Under the pieces are notes generated by a model that saw nothing but the letters and a program-made list of their open reading frames with translations, was not told where the DNA came from and searched no databases. A stretch of DNA of 32,859 bases from Listeria ilorinensis. Its GTDB lineage: Bacteria > Bacillota > Bacilli > Lactobacillales > Listeriaceae. This document shows, piece after piece, positions 31,261 to 32,859 of this stretch. The first letter of the stretch is position 1; each line of letters begins with the position of its first letter. The DNA is taken from the NCBI RefSeq assembly GCF_913566895.1, contig NZ_CAJYCN010000022.1, forward strand, positions 1-32,859. Direction: 5' to 3'. The position numbers were made by a program, and so were the translations under genes.

Positions 31261-31289
31261 ATTATAGCATGATCATTAAATATCGTCAA
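31261..31289 (-). promoter_or_regulatory. RNA II promoter
   Basis: On the minus strand TTGACG (31284-31289), a 17-base spacer ending in TGC and a perfect TATAAT (31261-31266) make one of the strongest promoters in the window. That is as expected for an antisense antitoxin RNA that must exceed the toxin mRNA. Confidence 0.85.
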
Positions 31290-31333
31290 AGTTGCAATTT
31301 ATTATACTACAGACACTTTCTATCAACACCTTT

Positions 31334-31738
31334 TTATTTGTATAAATCTTTTTGTAGAATTCCAACTAATTCATTAAAACTCCGTTCATCCTTCTGTTCA
31401 ATAAATATGCAAGTTTTTCTAATCACTTCCTTATTTTTTGTAATCAATTTAAGATACGGCAACATCATTTTTATGTCATTAACAGCATTCCTCATAGATT
31501 CTTCCGTAGATAATTGTTGTATATCATATCTCTTTACTCCTAATGAATACTTGGCTTCGTCAGGGAATAGAACAATTTGCGCAAAAGTCACTATAGATGT
31601 ATAAGCTCTCTTTTTCTCGTCAAATATATATGTTCGTTTCTCTTTCATAGGTTCAATAATATACGCCGAAAGCAGTAGCGTAATGAGTGATGAACTTAGA
31701 ACACTAATAAGAACAGTTATTATGGCATTATCTTCCAC
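31334..31738 (-). CDS. Small membrane-anchored protein, unknown
   Basis: I do not recognise this protein of about 134 residues. It has one N-terminal membrane helix (IITVLISVLSSSLITLLLSA) and a soluble, charged, helical cytoplasmic part (EKRTYIFDEKKRAYTSIVTF, then DIKMMLPYLKLITKNKEVIR). Such signal-anchor proteins with a helical tail are common in prophage and accessory regions. GTG at 31738 is favoured as start because AGAGGTG lies five bases upstream; an ATG at 31759 is in frame but overlaps that site. It lies between the Fst locus and the resolvase gene. Confidence 0.65.
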   Translation of the reverse strand: MEDNAIITVLISVLSSSLITLLLSAYIIEPMKEKRTYIFDEKKRAYTSIVTFAQIVLFPDEAKYSLGVKRYDIQQLSTEESMRNAVNDIKMMLPYLKLITKNKEVIRKTCIFIEQKDERSFNELVGILQKDLYK

Positions 31739-31842
31739 ATTTTCACCTCTTTCCTCCATACTCTGTAATAAGTATTTCTAAAGCTAAATTCTTCTTTCAA
31801 GTTCAAACTAAATTAGAAGATTATTTTTAGTTCTAAATATAA

Positions 31843-32466
31843 TTAATTGTTCATACTTTTATCATTAATAATGCCGCTTCTAATTCTATATATAGTCGGT
31901 CTTGTCACTTTTGTTTGTCTAGCAATCTTGCTCACAGACTCTCCAGCTTTCAGCATTCGCACAATTTCATGATACACGAGCCGCCTTTGTGGATCCTTCG
32001 CATCAGCAGCATACAAAACCGGGCGCCCCTTGTAGATCCCTTTTTCTTTTGCAATCTTAATACCTTGCGCTTGCCGCCGTTTACTTTCTGCTCTTTCTCG
32101 TTCAGCTATCATGGCCAAGAGCTGGGTAATCAGATCCTTCACGAATCGATCCAAAAGAGGATCGCCCAGTGGTTCGCTCAATAATGGAACACTTGTGACT
32201 AAAAGCCCGACTTTTTCTTCCTTCAGTCGATTAACTGTTTTTAAAACCTCATCATAGTTACGGCCAAGACGATCAATCGCCTCTACCATAAAATGATCAC
32301 CTTCCCGAACAAAGTCCAGGGCTTTTGAAAATTCCACTCGATTGACAAAATCAGCACCTGATTTCTTTTCAACAAAAATTTTCTCTGCGCCATGTTCTTT
32401 AAATTCTGCAATTTGCCGATCCAAATTCTGATCGAAAGAACTCACTCGCGCATACCCAACAATCAT
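31843..32466 (-). CDS. Serine recombinase, resolvase/invertase family
   Basis: The 207-residue protein has the resolvase start MIVGYARVSSFDQNLDRQ with catalytic Ser9, the arginine-bearing EAIDRLGRNYDEVLKTV, the long E-helix with LAMIAERERAESKRRQAQGI, and a C-terminal helix-turn-helix (GESVSKIARQTKVTRPTIYR). It is most like resolvases of Gram-positive transposons and plasmids (Tn552/Tn917 type). It cuts paired res sites to resolve cointegrates or dimers. No transposase is in view. GGGGG precedes the ATG at 32466. The repeats just upstream are candidate res subsites. Confidence 0.92.
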   Translation of the reverse strand: MIVGYARVSSFDQNLDRQIAEFKEHGAEKIFVEKKSGADFVNRVEFSKALDFVREGDHFMVEAIDRLGRNYDEVLKTVNRLKEEKVGLLVTSVPLLSEPLGDPLLDRFVKDLITQLLAMIAERERAESKRRQAQGIKIAKEKGIYKGRPVLYAADAKDPQRRLVYHEIVRMLKAGESVSKIARQTKVTRPTIYRIRSGIINDKSMNN

Positions 32467-32503
32467 GCTCAAAACCCCCAAAATTTCATGCCATTTATTT
32501 TAC

Positions 32504-32579
32504 ACCTTAATTTTACATTAAAATTTGGCAAAAAACCATCTTTTTTAATAGTAAACTATGGGTGTACCCTAATTTTACA
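32504..32579. repeat. Candidate res subsites upstream of the resolvase gene
   Basis: ACCTTAATTTTACA at 32504-32517 and ACCCTAATTTTACA at 32566-32579 differ at one base and lie in the same orientation 62 bases apart. They are directly upstream of the resolvase gene, where res sites of Tn3-family elements are normally found. Confidence 0.45.
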
Positions 32580-32581
32580 AA

Positions 32582-32620
32582 ATAAAAACTCCTTACTTTC
32601 ATAATTATGAAAGTAAAGAG
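32582..32620 (-). terminator. Terminator of the LPXTG surface protein gene
   Basis: The stem CTTACTTTCATAA with its near-perfect complement (one mismatch) is followed on the minus strand by GGAGTTTTTATTTT. It lies 17 bases past the surface protein stop codon. Confidence 0.8.
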
Positions 32621-32636
32621 CTCTTATTTTCTATCA

Positions 32637-32858
32637 CTATCTTTTTCTTCTAAAAAGGTACAGACCCATGAGTAATGTCGTGCTTCCTAGAAGTACACTA
32701 TTTATTCCTGACTGATCGCCTGTTTTAGGCAATTGTTTTGGTTTAGCGTTGTCTGTTGTCATATTTACTGTATAGATTCCAGTTGATGGTACAGACTGCT
32801 TGTTATTATTGGAAGAACTTGGTTGATCCGGAATTATATTAGGTAATACCTCAGCCTT
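32637..32858 (-). CDS. LPXTG cell-wall-anchored protein, C-terminal part
   Basis: The gene runs off the right edge; 73 C-terminal residues are seen. They form a Ser/Asn/Pro-rich wall-spanning segment (PDQPSSSNNNKQSVPSTG), then QLPKTGDQ, a hydrophobic helix (SGINSVLLGSTTLLMGLYLF) and the basic tail RRKR, followed by TAG at 32637-32639. This is a canonical sortase A sorting signal: the protein is cut between Thr and Gly and joined to peptidoglycan. The N-terminal part and function lie outside the window. Confidence 0.92.
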   Translation of the reverse strand, partial: KAEVLPNIIPDQPSSSNNNKQSVPSTGIYTVNMTTDNAKPKQLPKTGDQSGINSVLLGSTTLLMGLYLFRRKR

Positions 32859-32859
32859 T

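Noticed and set aside
31230-31604. 124-codon plus-strand frame starting at repeat b
   Set aside because: It runs through the RNA II promoter and is antisense to the small membrane protein gene; no ribosome binding site.
1-32859. CRISPR arrays, tRNA or rRNA genes, riboswitches, insertion sequences with terminal repeats
   Set aside because: No regularly spaced repeats, cloverleaf genes, rRNA-like segments, recognisable riboswitch leaders or transposase genes were seen by eye on either strand.

Overview
The window looks like chromosomal DNA from a low-GC Gram-positive bacterium (Firmicutes), most likely Listeria or a close Listeriaceae relative. The evidence is from protein families and layout, not a database search: an AraC/Gfo-Idh/TIM-barrel/ThuA cluster as I remember it from Listeria, PdxR-PdxST, LtrA, LrgAB, an LXG type VII secretion module, an Fst-type toxin and an LPXTG surface protein. 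Strong AGGAGG-type ribosome binding sites, sigma-A promoters and hairpin-plus-T-run terminators are visible throughout.

Positions 1-6300 hold a frameshifted TetR gene, a GNAT acetyltransferase, a streptococcal-type GAPDH, a two-gene regulator operon (Crp/Fnr-like then Mga-like, minus strand) and a YitT-family membrane protein. Positions 6440-12140 are one catabolic unit on the minus strand: an AraC/cupin regulator followed by Gfo/Idh oxidoreductase, TIM-barrel isomerase, ThuA protein, a second TIM-barrel isomerase and a second Gfo/Idh oxidoreductase, mostly with 4-bp overlaps and closed by a strong terminator. I infer a keto-sugar or keto-glycoside (or inositol-like) pathway. Upstream on the same strand are a glycerol-facilitator-type channel and the lrgAB pair.

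Positions 14220-23850 are mostly intact housekeeping and stress genes: an operon of MBL hydrolase, YjdI-type Fe-S protein, GNAT and LtrA; glyoxalase I; a nucleoid-associated (NdpA-like) protein with a DUF6440 partner; a small MGMT-family protein that keeps its cysteine; membrane proteins; an FMN reductase; and the divergent pdxR / pdxST vitamin B6 locus with a clear operator.

Positions 23850-32859 are accessory and partly decayed. They hold an XRE regulator with two tandem membrane-protein genes (the first broken in three places), a DHFR/RibD-like gene split by about 650 bp of foreign sequence that itself carries decayed radical-SAM/SPASM and pyrophosphatase genes, a DUF2971 protein, a complete LXG toxin module (two small helical partners, toxin, probable immunity gene), and a complete par-type Fst toxin with antisense RNA, direct repeats and terminator. 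A small membrane protein, a serine resolvase and the C-terminus of an LPXTG wall-anchored protein follow. The last two suggest the right edge borders a mobile or recombined segment.
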